Positions 1-10,404 of a DNA stretch of 64,000 nt are shown here, in pieces. Below the pieces are notes generated by a model. The model was given only the letters and a program-made list of their open reading frames with translations, searched no databases and was not told the origin of the DNA. The number at the start of each line of letters is the position of its first letter. Position 1 is the stretch's first letter. Origin of the DNA: Lasiosphaeria ovina (Eukaryota > Ascomycota > Sordariomycetes > Sordariales > Lasiosphaeriaceae); NCBI GenBank assembly GCA_033439765.1, contig JAULSN010000016.1, forward strand, positions 310,001-374,000, in the 5' to 3' direction. The position numbers were made by a program, and so were the translations under genes.

Positions 1-289
1 GACTGCATGTTGACACAGCTGCCAGACCTGACCAAAGTCTTTGCCGACGACGAGAGCTACAATTCCGGCCACGGCCACGCCTACGAGGCATACGGCATCG
101 CCTCCCAAAGGGGCGCCATTGTCGTGGTGCGGCCAGATCACTGTGAGCCACGGGCTACCAGCACAAGTCCTAGCTATGAGGATGCGAATTGACACCATTT
201 GTTCTACAGATGTGGCCAAGATTGTGCGCCTTGAAGACGCCTCGTCGCTGGGCGAGTTCTTTGGGGCCTTTCTCACCGCCCAATCATAG
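1..289 (+). CDS. Phenol 2-monooxygenase-like FAD protein, C-terminal end (partial)
   Basis: This is the last 73 codons of a gene that begins before the window. Exons are 1-142 and 210-289, with a 67-bp GT-AG intron at 143-209 that restores the frame (split Tyr codon). The residues SGHGHAYEAYGI, RGAIVVVRPDHY and a closing LGEFFGAFL match the C-terminal thioredoxin-like (dimerisation) domain of fungal flavoprotein phenol hydroxylases, which use FAD and NADPH to ortho-hydroxylate phenols in the cytosol. The FAD-binding part lies outside the window, so the substrate cannot be judged. Ending with TAG at 287-289, the tail has normal length for the family. Confidence 0.8.
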
Positions 290-767
290 ATGATGGGATG
301 TGAGGTTCGGCAAGGGTTTATTTGTTTCCATACCCGCCAAGCTAATAGATGTTGTGGTGCTTGAGGGAGTGGGGTTCAGTAACTGCCACTGCACTGCTGG
401 TAGAGTGGTCTTTCCTCTTGTGGTGTATGATAATATAGATACAGGCACGCTGCTTGTATTCGCCTTTCCCTTGACCCACAGAACTGCAAATAGAGGGCGA
501 GAAGTAATATGGCCAGACTTCCATTAATTCCTCAACGATCACCGTTCATGGAGAACAAAGAGGAGTTGGCTGAGTAACAACTCCCCCAAACCTTGCAAGT
601 TCCTGGATGCTTTGGTTTCAGTTGGACATTCTCTTCCTTCCTATCGTCTTTGAGCTCAGATCGAGCGACTTTTAGTACGGGCCTAATACACTTCTAATAG
701 AAAGTACGAGATCATACGCAGCGTACTTGACAACGATACTCAGTTTCCAGTACCTAGCTGCGCTACA
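290..767. other. Intergenic, no gene seen
   Basis: This is the convergent interval between the 3' ends of the monooxygenase and the HET gene. Only short chance reading frames are present and I see no RNA gene or repeat. Confidence 0.5.
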
Positions 768-2706
768 TCACTCGATCAGAATCCACTTCCACCCCTCCTC
801 GAGCACCTCCTGCCCAACTTCGTCCCACCGCGGATTCCTGTCCGTGCCTTTCATCGCCTGCACAACCGGATCGGCGCTCACAACCTCCTCGAACCTGTTA
901 CACAGCTTAATGTTCACCACGCCCGCCCCGTGCATGAACCCGTGGAGATAGCACTCGCCGACGGCCGTCCACGTGTCGGCATACTGCCGCGATGGCCGCA
1001 GCAGCAGCGGGTGACTTGCGCCGGCAGCGACGAAGACATGGTCGCCGGCTTCGACGCCGCCACCCCCCGCCACGCTCATGCCGATCAGCCGGTTGAGCGT
1101 GACGAAAAAGGCCCGGTCTTTGGCGCAGTTCATCATGTAGTCGGTGCCACGTGCGTCGTGATCTGAGAGCCCCTGCTGGCCCGCGAGCTTGCCGTCGTCG
1201 TGATCCCCGACAGCGATGGCAACCGCACGGTCGTGTGCGGCGAACATGGACACGCACTCGCCCCCACTGAGGCGGGTGAGTGGCGGAGCTCGCGGGCCTG
1301 CAGAGGGTGGGGGAAGACCGCAGTCCCAGGCAACGGTGCGGCGGAATGCTGACTCGCAAGGGGCGCCGTCGAGTTATGTCTCGTCGGCAAGGGATGGCGG
1401 AGAAGGAGAAGAAGAGCCCCGAGCCATGTTGGTAGCCCACGTCTCACGCCCACATAGAGTAGCAGCCCTCAAGCATTGGGCTGGCGCTGGGAAAGAGCGA
1501 AGCTGACTGTGTCGCCCGTACCAGGTCGACAAAGAAGCCTTTGAGGCAGAGCGTGTGTGAGCCGAGACGTTGCAGGTGCAGCGACGCACCGAGGAATGGG
1601 CGATACAGCCGTTCGCGAGCCACGCGCAGGTTGGCTTCGTATTTGTTGGTTGGTGGCAGCCGCCAGTCAGGAACCCACGACGGGAGAGGGCCTGGTGCAG
1701 CGGACGATGATGGCGATGATGGCTGCAGGAAGCTGAACATGATGAGGGACTGCGACGCCTGCATGATGCTGAACGCGACGTCGATATAGGCCTGCTCGGT
1801 TGACAGGGAACACGACGGCTCTATCACCGGAAAGTCGCCGATGACGCTAGGCGGCAGCAGTCCGTAGAGTGAGTACAGCCGGTCCTCGTCAACGGTGGCT
1901 TGGAGACTGCGCAACAGGTTGGCCACTGTGGCCCAGGTCATGGTCGCCTCTCTCACTCGCGCCTAATCGCCGTCCTGGGTCGACCCTAGCTCAACCGCAC
2001 AGAGCTCGCGCGTGTGGTCCAGGACTCGGACAGACTCGAATATATCCATCAACTTCTCGCCCTCGCGGCTGAACATGCCGCGCGTATACCCCCGCAGGTT
2101 CTCGCCAAAGTAGGCATTGGACGTGTGGTACGCGGCGACGAGGTCGTCAAATGGCATCTCTTTGGTCCCCTGCTGGACAACGACGTGGCGGGCGAGCGAC
2201 AGTTCTTGGACCACCCACAGCCGCTGCCACCACGGCCGCGCAAAGAAGCCACGCAGCTTGGCCATGCGGGCTTGTGCCTCGTTGCCGTATCCGAGCGTCT
2301 CGCTGGCGCCATCACGGGATGTCATGGTCCGGAGAATGGCCATGGCGTCCTTGTCGGCGTCGTCATCGGCGCCCAGCCACACACGCACGCTGTAGGCTTG
2401 GCGGTAGATGAGGCCCATCAGCTTCAGCTGGGCCGCTCGCTTAGCCAGGTCGTCTTGGCGAATGCAGATGGCATCGATCCAGAGGGTGCGGACCTGGTCG
2501 CAGGAGCGCAGGGCGTAGAGAGCGGACCAGGCACTGTGCGGAATGACGAATGATGCGCCGTCGAGCAGAATGGAGTGCACGGCGGATGCGTCGCCCCATG
2601 CGTATGACAGTGCTTCATACTCAGGCTTGTCATCCAGCGAGACCACCTGCCGGCGGCATTGGATCGCAGGCTCATCGGGGTTGGTGCACGGGTCGAGGTG
2701 GAGCAA
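768..2706 (-). pseudogene. HET (heterokaryon incompatibility) domain protein, probably disabled
   Basis: A HET-domain gene of the fungal self/non-self recognition group. The first segment (2706-1963) carries the HET signatures YEALSYAWGD, LWIDAICIRQDD, VRVWLG and FFARPWWQRLWVVQE. It runs into an in-frame TAG at 1963-1965; the same frame then continues with WATVANLL and DRLYSLYGLLP, exactly what a HET protein shows next. A 181-bp intron (1267-1447, GTGAGA...CTCAG) links this to the C-terminal part (1266-768), with VFVAAG, LLLRPS and VGECYLHGFMHG. No in-frame ATG precedes the HET core; the frame with an ATG (near 2843, Asp-Ala-Asn-Ala repeats) is shifted relative to LLHLDP. So there is one nonsense codon and probably one 5' frameshift. 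A tiny intron over the TAG would have to be under 40 bp, which is unlikely. Intact proteins of this family trigger cell death on fusion of unlike strains. Confidence 0.75.
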
Positions 2707-2810
2707 GCTCGCCGGCCGTTTCCATGACCGTCTTTGGCACTTGATGCTATCCTGTAGTGGCGAAGATGGCGGACGGCGGTGGCATCGGCAATCCCCTCAA
2801 TCTCAGAACT

Positions 2811-2839
2811 GGCATTGGCATTGGCATTGGCATTGGCAT
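2811..2839. repeat. GGCATT hexamer microsatellite
   Basis: About five tandem copies of GGCATT. On the minus strand they encode alternating Asn-Ala at the 5' end of the HET reading frame, near a possible start ATG at 2843. Confidence 0.85.
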
Positions 2840-2861
2840 CCATTCCGGGCTGCGCAACCAT

Positions 2862-3505
2862 TCTGTCTCTCCACTTGGCCAGAAGCGTCCCAGTCTCCCA
2901 ATGCAGCCTAGTTCTAGGCAGTTCCAGTCAGCCCAGGTTTGCTATTGGGATTTGCAGTCAAGTCTAATAATGACACTCGCTCGAATATCTGGTACCATGT
3001 TTTTTGTTTGTGTCGCAACCTGTGCGCCTTTTGTGTTTTGCTTCCGCGCTACAGCAAAGGCCATTTTTCCCTAGACCTTCCGCACCTGGCCTGGTTTATA
3101 TCCACGGCCAGGTCAATTGTCGACGGTTCAACGGAGCCTCATTCGGAGATATTCATGGAGAAATGGTAAGGCGCCGATGGAATTCGAGGGGTGATTATCT
3201 CTCAGTGAAGGAGGCATGATTGGATCCAATAATGTGAAATGTGTTCGTGGCAGGCACGGGAATCGGGCAGCCCCAAGTTGGGAAGCCGCGGCGTGCGAGA
3301 GATCCCCTCGTACATACCAGGGGTTTGATTGGCCAGAGCCCTGGTGATCAAAGACGTCACGAGACTCTGCTCCCGAATTTGACGACGGCCATTCCATGAC
3401 CGTCGGGGACAGAGCAATCCAAATACATCTCCAACCACACGCGCGACTTAGCACCACCGTCAAAATTCACTGCCTACCTTACCTGACTTAGTTAGCCAAC
3501 AAATA
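2862..3505. other. Intergenic between divergent HET relic and 2EXR-like gene
   Basis: No convincing gene. It would hold the promoters of both neighbours, which point away from each other. A 111-codon minus-strand frame at 3128-3463 has no family features. Confidence 0.45.
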
Positions 3506-4549
3506 ATGGAAGGAGCCAAGATGACGACCGGCCTCGCTTTCTTTTTCCGTCTGCCAGGGGAATTGCGCAATCGCATCTACGCGGACCTCCTCATCGTCTC
3601 GCAGCCCATATCCATTTACAGGAGGGACATGGTGCACGACGCTCCCGCCAACGCCTACTCGCACGACGAGCTGGACGCCGACAGCCAGTGGCCCCTGTCT
3701 CTCAGGCTTCTTGGCCTCTTTCTAGCCAGTCGCCAGATGCACGCCGAGGCCAGCTCTGTCTTCTTCTCGCGAAACTGCTTCACCATCCCGCCCGTCGTGG
3801 ATCCCTGCCGACGAGTGCGGTTGCACCCACCTGTCGAGACGCTGCTGTTGCTGCGTTATTTCCTCGACTGCATTGGTCCTCGAAACGGCGCCTTGCTCAG
3901 ACACATTCGTCTGCCCTTCACCGTCACCCCCGAGGAGTGCATCACGTTCGACAAGGCCAGCTGCCACACGAGCAAAGACGTCGCCCAACGCACCGGCCTG
4001 CTGCCCACTCTATACAGCCGCTGCCCAAATCTCCAGTCGCTCGAGTTCCACGCCCTGTCCAGCGTGGCCTTTGAGAACCACCTCTGCGCCTACATGGACT
4101 CGCCCTTCGCCAGCCGGGTCCTCGCCGTCTTCAACGCCGCCCTCCACGCCCGCTTCCCCCTACTCGACAAAGTCACTGTCTCTTTAAACGAGGACATGCT
4201 CGTCGTGCCCTGGCGCAAGGGCCGGGTGAGCCACGCGAGCGACCGCTGGTGGGAGCCCCTGCGCGCGCAGATGCGCGGTTACGGCTGGACCGTCGTGGAC
4301 TGGGGACTTGAGCCCGATGCGGCCAAAAACCCAGGCTGCGAGAGCCCAATGCGGCCGCCGCCAGAGCCTAGACCCGTCGCCTCGGTGCCCCCGACCGCCG
4401 GGGCCATGGTTGCAGGGACGCGGCAATGGCGTGCCGGGAGGGCTGTCTGGAGAATGGCCAGGCCCGCGGTCGTGCTGCCGGCCACCGTGGTCGCGCACCC
4501 CGTGCGGGTCGCAAGGACCTACTTGCACCAGCGTGGTCGTTTGATGTGA
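3506..4549 (+). CDS. 2EXR/F-box-like fungal protein of unknown function
   Basis: A single-exon gene of 347 codons from the ATG at 3506; a second in-frame ATG six codons later is an equally possible start. Near the N-terminus FFRLPGELRNRIYADLL matches the short helical motif (L-P-x-E-L-R-N-x-I-Y) that opens many fungal 2EXR or F-box-like proteins. There it resembles an F-box, which would recruit SCF ubiquitin ligase, though function is rarely shown. The middle contains SLRLLGLFLASRQMHAEA, also typical of this group. The last 80 residues are Pro/Arg/Ala-rich and look disordered. No signal peptide or membrane segment is evident. The frame is intact, in contrast to the pseudogenes on either side. 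Confidence 0.65.
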   Translation: MEGAKMTTGLAFFFRLPGELRNRIYADLLIVSQPISIYRRDMVHDAPANAYSHDELDADSQWPLSLRLLGLFLASRQMHAEASSVFFSRNCFTIPPVVDPCRRVRLHPPVETLLLLRYFLDCIGPRNGALLRHIRLPFTVTPEECITFDKASCHTSKDVAQRTGLLPTLYSRCPNLQSLEFHALSSVAFENHLCAYMDSPFASRVLAVFNAALHARFPLLDKVTVSLNEDMLVVPWRKGRVSHASDRWWEPLRAQMRGYGWTVVDWGLEPDAAKNPGCESPMRPPPEPRPVASVPPTAGAMVAGTRQWRAGRAVWRMARPAVVLPATVVAHPVRVARTYLHQRGRLM

Positions 4550-5542
4550 AATTATCGGCGCATGGCTTTTCCTGGGAAGTGTGGGTCTGCGGGACTGGCA
4601 GGATCCAACCGAGTTGTTGTCCGATCGTTGCCTTTGCCCACGCGTCGAAAGGGAGAAGCGAGGTAACTGGTGGTCTTGCCCAGGAATGGCCTCGAAAGTG
4701 AATGTTCCAGGATTCCTCATCTCATGACGTGGAGGAAAAGTGTCGACTGTTATGGGACCTACAATGATCGTTTTCTGCTAGGAGGAGGATGCCGAGAGAA
4801 GGATGCTTACTCGCTGGTCCGAGCCGGATAACCCTACTGTGATTTTTCAGGTGGTGGTGTGGCATGGGTAATGGATTGGGACTAGCCTAGGAAATCATCC
4901 CAGTCCCTGGCCCTTTGGATTTACCTCACCCGAAACTAGGAGCCCGATTACTAGGTTTTACTTTGTAGATAGCAGCAATAAAGGAACAACGGAGGTTCTA
5001 GTGGATGACAAGTACCCGAAGGCAGGCCAGTACCTTGACCCCAGCGTTGAATTGAAGCCTTGGAAATATTGTTAGTTTAGAATATCAATATCAGTATAAC
5101 GACGTTGCGTATCTGTGCGAATTATTTCCAAGTTCGCGTTCAAATCCAATGCCACTGAAAACAGACCATGGAAACCCCCACGGCTGAGGCTCGATTAATT
5201 ACGGAGAGATTAGTTCGTTTAAGAAGCCGCAATGCACGCCCCTTTGCTCCTTTTCGGTTTTGCGCAAAAACTTCAAAATACTGCTCGACAACAAGGCCTC
5301 GATTTGAAAAATAACTTGTCCCATGCCTACTAGCCACTCATCTTAGGCACGGCCGCCAGTGCGTCTTCGCCGCCAGGGGCTGGGTTGCTCGGATGAATGC
5401 AAATAATTAGATTTGGAAAGTATATCTTCGATTTATCTTAGTTATCGCAAACCTGTCGATTATCTCCAGGAACGAAAACCTACCCACTTACCTTAGTTGC
5501 CACAGTTGGAAACATTACCAAAGCCAAAGGGACAAAAAAGAT
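4550..5542. other. Intergenic, no gene seen
   Basis: This is the interval between the 2EXR-like gene and the tRNA. It is moderately AT-rich with no long reading frame and no repeat that I can define. Confidence 0.45.
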
Positions 5543-5679
5543 GGGGCCACCCGGTGATTGAACCCGGGACCTCTCGCAGAATTGCTTGGGGGTTTGTAAC
5601 CCTAAGCCTGCATATGACATCCGAATGGGGATTGTTGGGAGATTGACTTACGAGAATCATACTACTAGACCAGCGGCCC
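5543..5679 (-). tRNA. tRNA-Pro (anticodon AGG) with canonical intron plus an extra 44-nt GT-AG insertion
   Basis: Read on the minus strand, this folds as tRNA-Pro after removing two insertions, giving exactly 72 nt: acceptor GGGCCGC/GTGGCCC with discriminator C, D arm GTCT AGTAGTA TGAT, anticodon arm CTCGC TTAGGGT GCGAG (AGG), T arm CCGGG TTCAATC ACCGG. The first insertion (5579-5599, 21 nt) lies after base 37, the usual eukaryotic tRNA intron site, and can pair with the anticodon region. The second (5608-5651, 44 nt) lies inside the 5' strand of the anticodon stem, between positions 29 and 30. It begins GTAAGT and ends GCAG, like a spliceosomal intron. Two conserved bases are changed: G18 is A, and C61 is A (mismatch with G53). 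It may therefore be a decaying tRNA rather than a working one. Confidence 0.75.
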
Positions 5680-7608
5680 TAGATTTAGTTGATGTCGGCT
5701 CCATGCGTTCTAGATTTTGAGAGGCTCGGCGGTCTGGGTTGTGGGCCGCATCTGCGAAGCTCCTGGAGCCGCGATAAGGGCTGATAGACACAAACCGCTT
5801 ATCACGGGATTGCTATGCAGCAACGATTGTAATTAAATCTCCACCCTCTCGAAGTTCATAAACTCCGTGGCGTGATGCAGTAAGCACGCCGCAGAATCAG
5901 GGGAACTGCGGTTTCCATCAAATAGTGTTGCCAAGCCGGGAACCAAATGTGCTGCAACTCCTCACGTCATTCCCCCACAACCAAGTGTGGCGTTGCCGTC
6001 CCGTCTCACCTGTACTTTGCATGCGGCTTGCCACAACAACCGGGACGGAAATGCGTAGAGGAAATGGCGCAAGGTTCCAGAATCCAGAAACAGTTTTGCT
6101 GGGAAGCTGGCGAATTGACATGGCCTGACACTGGTATCTGTTGCTTCCAAACAATACAGGCAACGCGGCCAATGTCTCCAGGCTCGACTGCAATGGTACG
6201 TACTTCATTTGGTGAAGGTTTGCAAGATGCGGAAGGATCAATAAAGTTGGAAACGGCTGGCAGACGGAAGCCGTGGCGCCGCCATTCCGGACCGGGGTTC
6301 GGAATTCGTGCCCCTCCGACTTGCGATAGGTCCAGGTGGTAGGTGGTGCATGGCATAATAGGGGTATTTCGGTTGCCTAGGTAAGTAATGGATCTAGCCA
6401 ACGACTTCACAAGTAGGTAAGCAATCTATATCCGTAATATTGAGCGTTTTCCTTCACATGCTCCAACACTGTGTATGCCAATATCACGACAATCAGAACA
6501 CGAAGACGTTTGCAGAAAGATTTGCCCAGTCAATCTTTTTCTAATCGGGCCCAGCATTTCGACCACATAGACTGTTAGTAGGCCCCCCCCCTCCCCTCCC
6601 CTCCCCCCCTCTTGATCACGGCATCGTTTAATCCCGAGATGCCACTCACATATTTGAACGGATACTTGCTGCCAGTCGTAGGTACCCCCCACAGCCAATC
6701 TGTACTCCAGCAGCCTCAGACTCCCACGTTGCAATGCGGGGCAAATACATGTGAAATCACTCTGCCTCGAGACGAAATTTGCGGGGACGGGGGCTTGCTA
6801 GCAGCCCGAATGCTACACAGCGGACGGTTGAGTTTGCAGCCAGCGATTTGCCGCAGTGGCTCTTTTCCCGAGGCCTATGGGGACCCCAAGGCGCTTCTAA
6901 CCAATCAGTATGAAGACGGCAGCTTGAAACTTGGACACGGAACTCCTCGGATGGCCGAGTCATGGCCAGTTACAATCGCACCGTGGAGTGAATCCCACAT
7001 CAAACAAAACATGTCCAAGCTGCTGCACCTCGTCGTCCAAGTTGGTGATTGCACCACCGCGCTGCACAACTCATGCAAGGCCGGTAGAAACCCCGCCAGC
7101 CCCCGGCCACATCATCATTTCCAATACCTTGTTTGGATAAGGTATGTACAGTACCTACATGTACCTCCTTCTCCGCGCGGAATATTGCTGCTGCCAAGTT
7201 GCTTATCTACCGGGTACCTTGAAGCTGGCCGGAATTGTAGCTTGTTCAGCACGGGAGCTTGCATCGGGGTCTCGGGCGCGGCCAATGTCCGTTCATGTGA
7301 ATCAGACCATCTCATCTTCGCATTCTTCTCGAATTGACACATCTACTATGAATAGCGAGTGACTTGGAAGTTAATTTGCTTCGATATATAAACTGTCTGC
7401 GCTTCTGGCTTTCCCTGTTTAGGTGTTTATTTCGATGCCGCTTTTATGGTTGATCCGCTTTCTCCTTTTTCACCAACCCCAAGCGCTGAAGGCGAGCAAC
7501 AGTGTCCGGGTATCTGTACTTGGAGAACTACACACTGAAAATCACGCACAAAACCCCAAATTCGCTGCATTCCTTCCACTCCTGTGGGTTGGTGTGAATT
7601 TTACAACC
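5680..7608. other. Long intergenic stretch, no gene seen
   Basis: Nearly 2 kb without a supported gene. The longest frame (6612-7337) starts with TTG and shows no domain or codon pattern. A C-rich tract lies at 6583-6609. The last few hundred bases would be the P450 promoter. Confidence 0.45.
6583..6609. repeat. C/CCCT tract (G-quadruplex-capable on minus strand)
   Basis: A 27-bp run made only of C blocks of four to nine separated by single T. On the minus strand this is at least four G-runs with one-base loops, the classical form for a stable G-quadruplex. Confidence 0.8.
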
Positions 7609-9449
7609 ATGTATCCGACGATGGCAAATGTTGACCGTTGGACCCTAGCTTATGGCGTCTTGGCTCTGGTAAGCAATAAGCATTAACCCCTACCCCCTAT
7701 TTTCGATACTAATTATTGTTTTTGCGCCACGCTGTGTACAAGACTGACGGAGTGATGCATGTCAGATTGGTGCTACCACACTCTTCAACATAGTCTACAA
7801 CATCTTCTTCCACCCGCTGCGGTCCTTCCCCGGCCCGTTCTGGCACCGAGCTTCCCGCCTTCCGTTCGCATGGGACGCGATTAGAGGCAATAATGCCCGG
7901 CATATGTACGACATGCATCAAAAGTACGGGCGTGTGGTACGCGTCGGGCCGAACCACCTGTCCTTCACCGACGCCCAGTCCTGGAAGGACATCTACGGCC
8001 ACCGGACGGGAGCCCAACACTCGCAGACGCCCGAGCATGCCAAGAGCACCGTCTTCTACCGCAGCATCGCAAACGTGGCCAAACACATCATCAACGCCGA
8101 CCGTAGCGAGCACACCCTTCTTCGCCGCGCCATGTCGCACGGCTTCAGCGACAAGTCCATTCGCAACCAGGAAGTGCTGATCAAGCGCTACGTCGACCTG
8201 CTGGTAAAGCGCCTGCACGAGAACTGCAGCGATGGCGAGAAGCCGCTCAACATGGTACCCTGGTACAACTGGACAACGTTTGACATCATCGGAGACCTCG
8301 TGTTTGCCGAGTCGTTTGGCTGCCTGGAGGAGCAGCGCTATCACCCCTTTGTGCACATGATCATTAAGACCATCGCTGTGGGCGGCATCAGGGTCTTCAC
8401 CGGCTATTTGAACTTGGACTTTATCGCAAACTTCATGATGGCTATCAGCTCCTTCCAGAGGCCTTTTCTGGAGCTGATCGAGGGCATGCACGTCAAGCTG
8501 AAGAAGCGCCTCGAGAATCCCGTCGAGCGCGATGACCTTTTTGAGGGTCTGATGAAGCATCGCAAGGATTGGGCAAGTCACCGCCCCTTACATCCCCCTC
8601 TAATCAGCCCCAACCAGAATAACACTAACTCAACACCTCAGAACCTGGAGATGAAAAGCCTGCAATCCAACGCCGTCATAATCGTGGTGGCTGGGTCCGA
8701 GACGACTGCCACGCTCCTCAGCGGCGTGACATACCTCCTGCTGTCAAACCCTGAAGCGATGGAGAAGTTGAAGCACGAGGTGCGGTCAACGTTCAAACGG
8801 GCCGACGAGATCACGTTCGCGTCGGCGGGGAAGCTGGATTACATGCTAGCGTGCCTCAACGAGGCGCTGCGGCACTACCCGCCGGCGCCCATCAACCTGG
8901 TGCGCGACGTGGCGCCGGGCGGCGCGGTCATCGCCGGCCACGCCGTGCCCGAGCGCACCATGGTCGAGAGCAGCCAGTGGGCCATGTATCATGACGACGA
9001 GTACTGGCGTGACCCCTGGGCCTTCAAGCCCGAGCGCTTCCTCGTCGACGAGTCCACGGCCGACGGGACCGATGGCGAGGCAAGAGACATGTTCGAGGCG
9101 CTGCAGCCGTTTAGCTACGGGCCGCGCAACTGCATTGGGCGCAAGTGAGTTCTCCTTCTCTCTATTTCGTGCAACTGCTGGACTCCAGAGGCTGCAGAGT
9201 GACGCAGTGATGAGACTTGAGAGGAGTGACTGCAGACTGACCGTGATATATTTAAACAGCCTCGCCTACGCCGAAATGCGCCTCATCCTCGCCCGCGTCA
9301 TCTTCGACTTTGACATGCGCCTGGACGATAACAGTAAGCTCTGGATTGAGCGGCAAAAGACGTATGGACTCTGGGACAAGCTGCCCCTTAATGTCTACCT
9401 CACACCCGTCGACCACTCGGCCACCACCCCCGTGCCCGTTGTCATGTAG
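7609..9449 (+). CDS. Cytochrome P450 monooxygenase (CYP65/isotrichodermin hydroxylase-like)
   Basis: Four exons (7609-7668, 7766-8572, 8642-9144, 9260-9449) encode 519 residues, normal for a fungal P450. The N-terminus has a membrane anchor (WTLAYGVLALIGATTLF) followed by the hinge FHPLRSFPGPFW. Further motifs are the I-helix AGSETTAT, the ExxR element EALR, PERF, and the heme loop FSYGPRNCIG with the Cys ligand near residue 453. The sequence FNWTTFDIIGDL-like (here YNWTTFDIIGDLVF) is shared with isotrichodermin C-15 hydroxylase-type enzymes, so CYP65 is my best guess. It should act in the ER with NADPH-P450 reductase; the substrate is unknown. Intron 2 (8573-8641) has a GC donor (GCAAGT) with CTAAC branch and CAG acceptor; because it is 69 bp it leaves the frame open if retained. 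Start could also be the ATG at 7621. Confidence 0.92.
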
Positions 9450-9642
9450 GGACATGCAAATCATGTGTCTTACGATTGGGATTTATTATCTCGTTGAATT
9501 CTAAAATATCTATTTCCTTGACTTTGAGAAAACATTTCGCTCACAATTATGTACGTCGTTTCTACTTTACCATTTAAGACGGAATGGCTTTCAGACTTTC
9601 TTTCGTTTTATCCTTCTTTCTTTAAACAACCAAATTAACGAA

Positions 9643-10404
9643 TCAATTGGAATGTTTTACCTTCTCTACCATATACGGCTCTATTTCTGGCAGTGTCCTT
9701 GCATCAACGTAGTGCCCCGGCCATGGGCTGGTCTGAAAGTCAGCCTTGTGTTTTGATTCTACACGGACCATTTCGCCAAGCAGCCCGCTGCTGTTGACAT
9801 TGATATCGATTTCATGCAATGGTCTGATGTCAAGCATTCTTTTTCCCGGGATTTACTGGAAGCACAGCCTCGCCATGAAGCCGTGGATCGTTTGCCCCTC
9901 CTTGTCGAAGCTGTGTGGGATATCTGTTTCCTCTATCCCAACGCGCATGACATCTCCATCGTGGTCCTCTGTCGCAGCCATCGTGAAGAAAAGCGACCAA
10001 CGGTTTGGTAGGCCCTTCTTGGGGGGCGCTGTGTTGGTTATGATCTTCAAAGACGCGACTCTTTTGGCGTACCACTTTCTCAGCCACTCCGCAGTGAGCT
10101 GATCCAGATTTTCATCGCGCGCCGTCAAGTCGACGAAGAAATATCATGCCGGTTTGAGATTTTCTGGTGTAGTACTCGGTTGTTTGCGAAGTTTAACCTC
10201 TGCAGCGGCGTCTTTAACACCGCTTTGTGCAGCAGCGGCCTTTCGAATGTTAATGGTTTTCATGACAGCCTGCCTAGCCAGAAAGTTTTTGAGGGTTTCT
10301 TCCAAAATGCTCTTTACATCCCAAACCCGTGCATCTGCTGCCGGCTGTTGCTGTCGCACGGGTTTTGAGGTTTCTGGGCCCTGGTTGCTATTTTTGCTGG
10401 CCAT
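9643..10404 (-). pseudogene. Unrecognised gene with two in-frame stops
   Basis: From the ATG at 10404 one frame runs for 254 codons to TGA at 9643, broken only by TGA at 10144-10146 and TAA at 9853-9855. The three pieces are in the same register and look coding: an Ala/Lys/Gln-rich N-terminal part, then DENLDQLTAEWLRKWYAKRV, SLFFTMAATEDHDGDVMRVG and IDINVNSSGLLGEMVRVES. I do not recognise the family. CAA to TAA and CGA to TGA are both C-to-T changes, so RIP could have caused them, but this is inference. It lies convergent to the P450, 193 bp away. A translated-intron explanation is possible for the first stop but I see no good splice sites. Confidence 0.45.

Noticed and set aside
1913..2014. 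Intron that would remove the TAG in the first HET gene
   Set aside because: The only GT...TTAG pairs are 33-38 bp apart, below the usual fungal minimum, so nonsense is the simpler reading.
3128..3463. 111-codon minus-strand frame upstream of the 2EXR-like gene
   Set aside because: No motif, and it occupies the likely promoter of the plus-strand gene.
6612..7337. 241-codon plus-strand open frame
   Set aside because: It starts with TTG, has no domain, irregular composition and no splice or promoter support; most likely chance.
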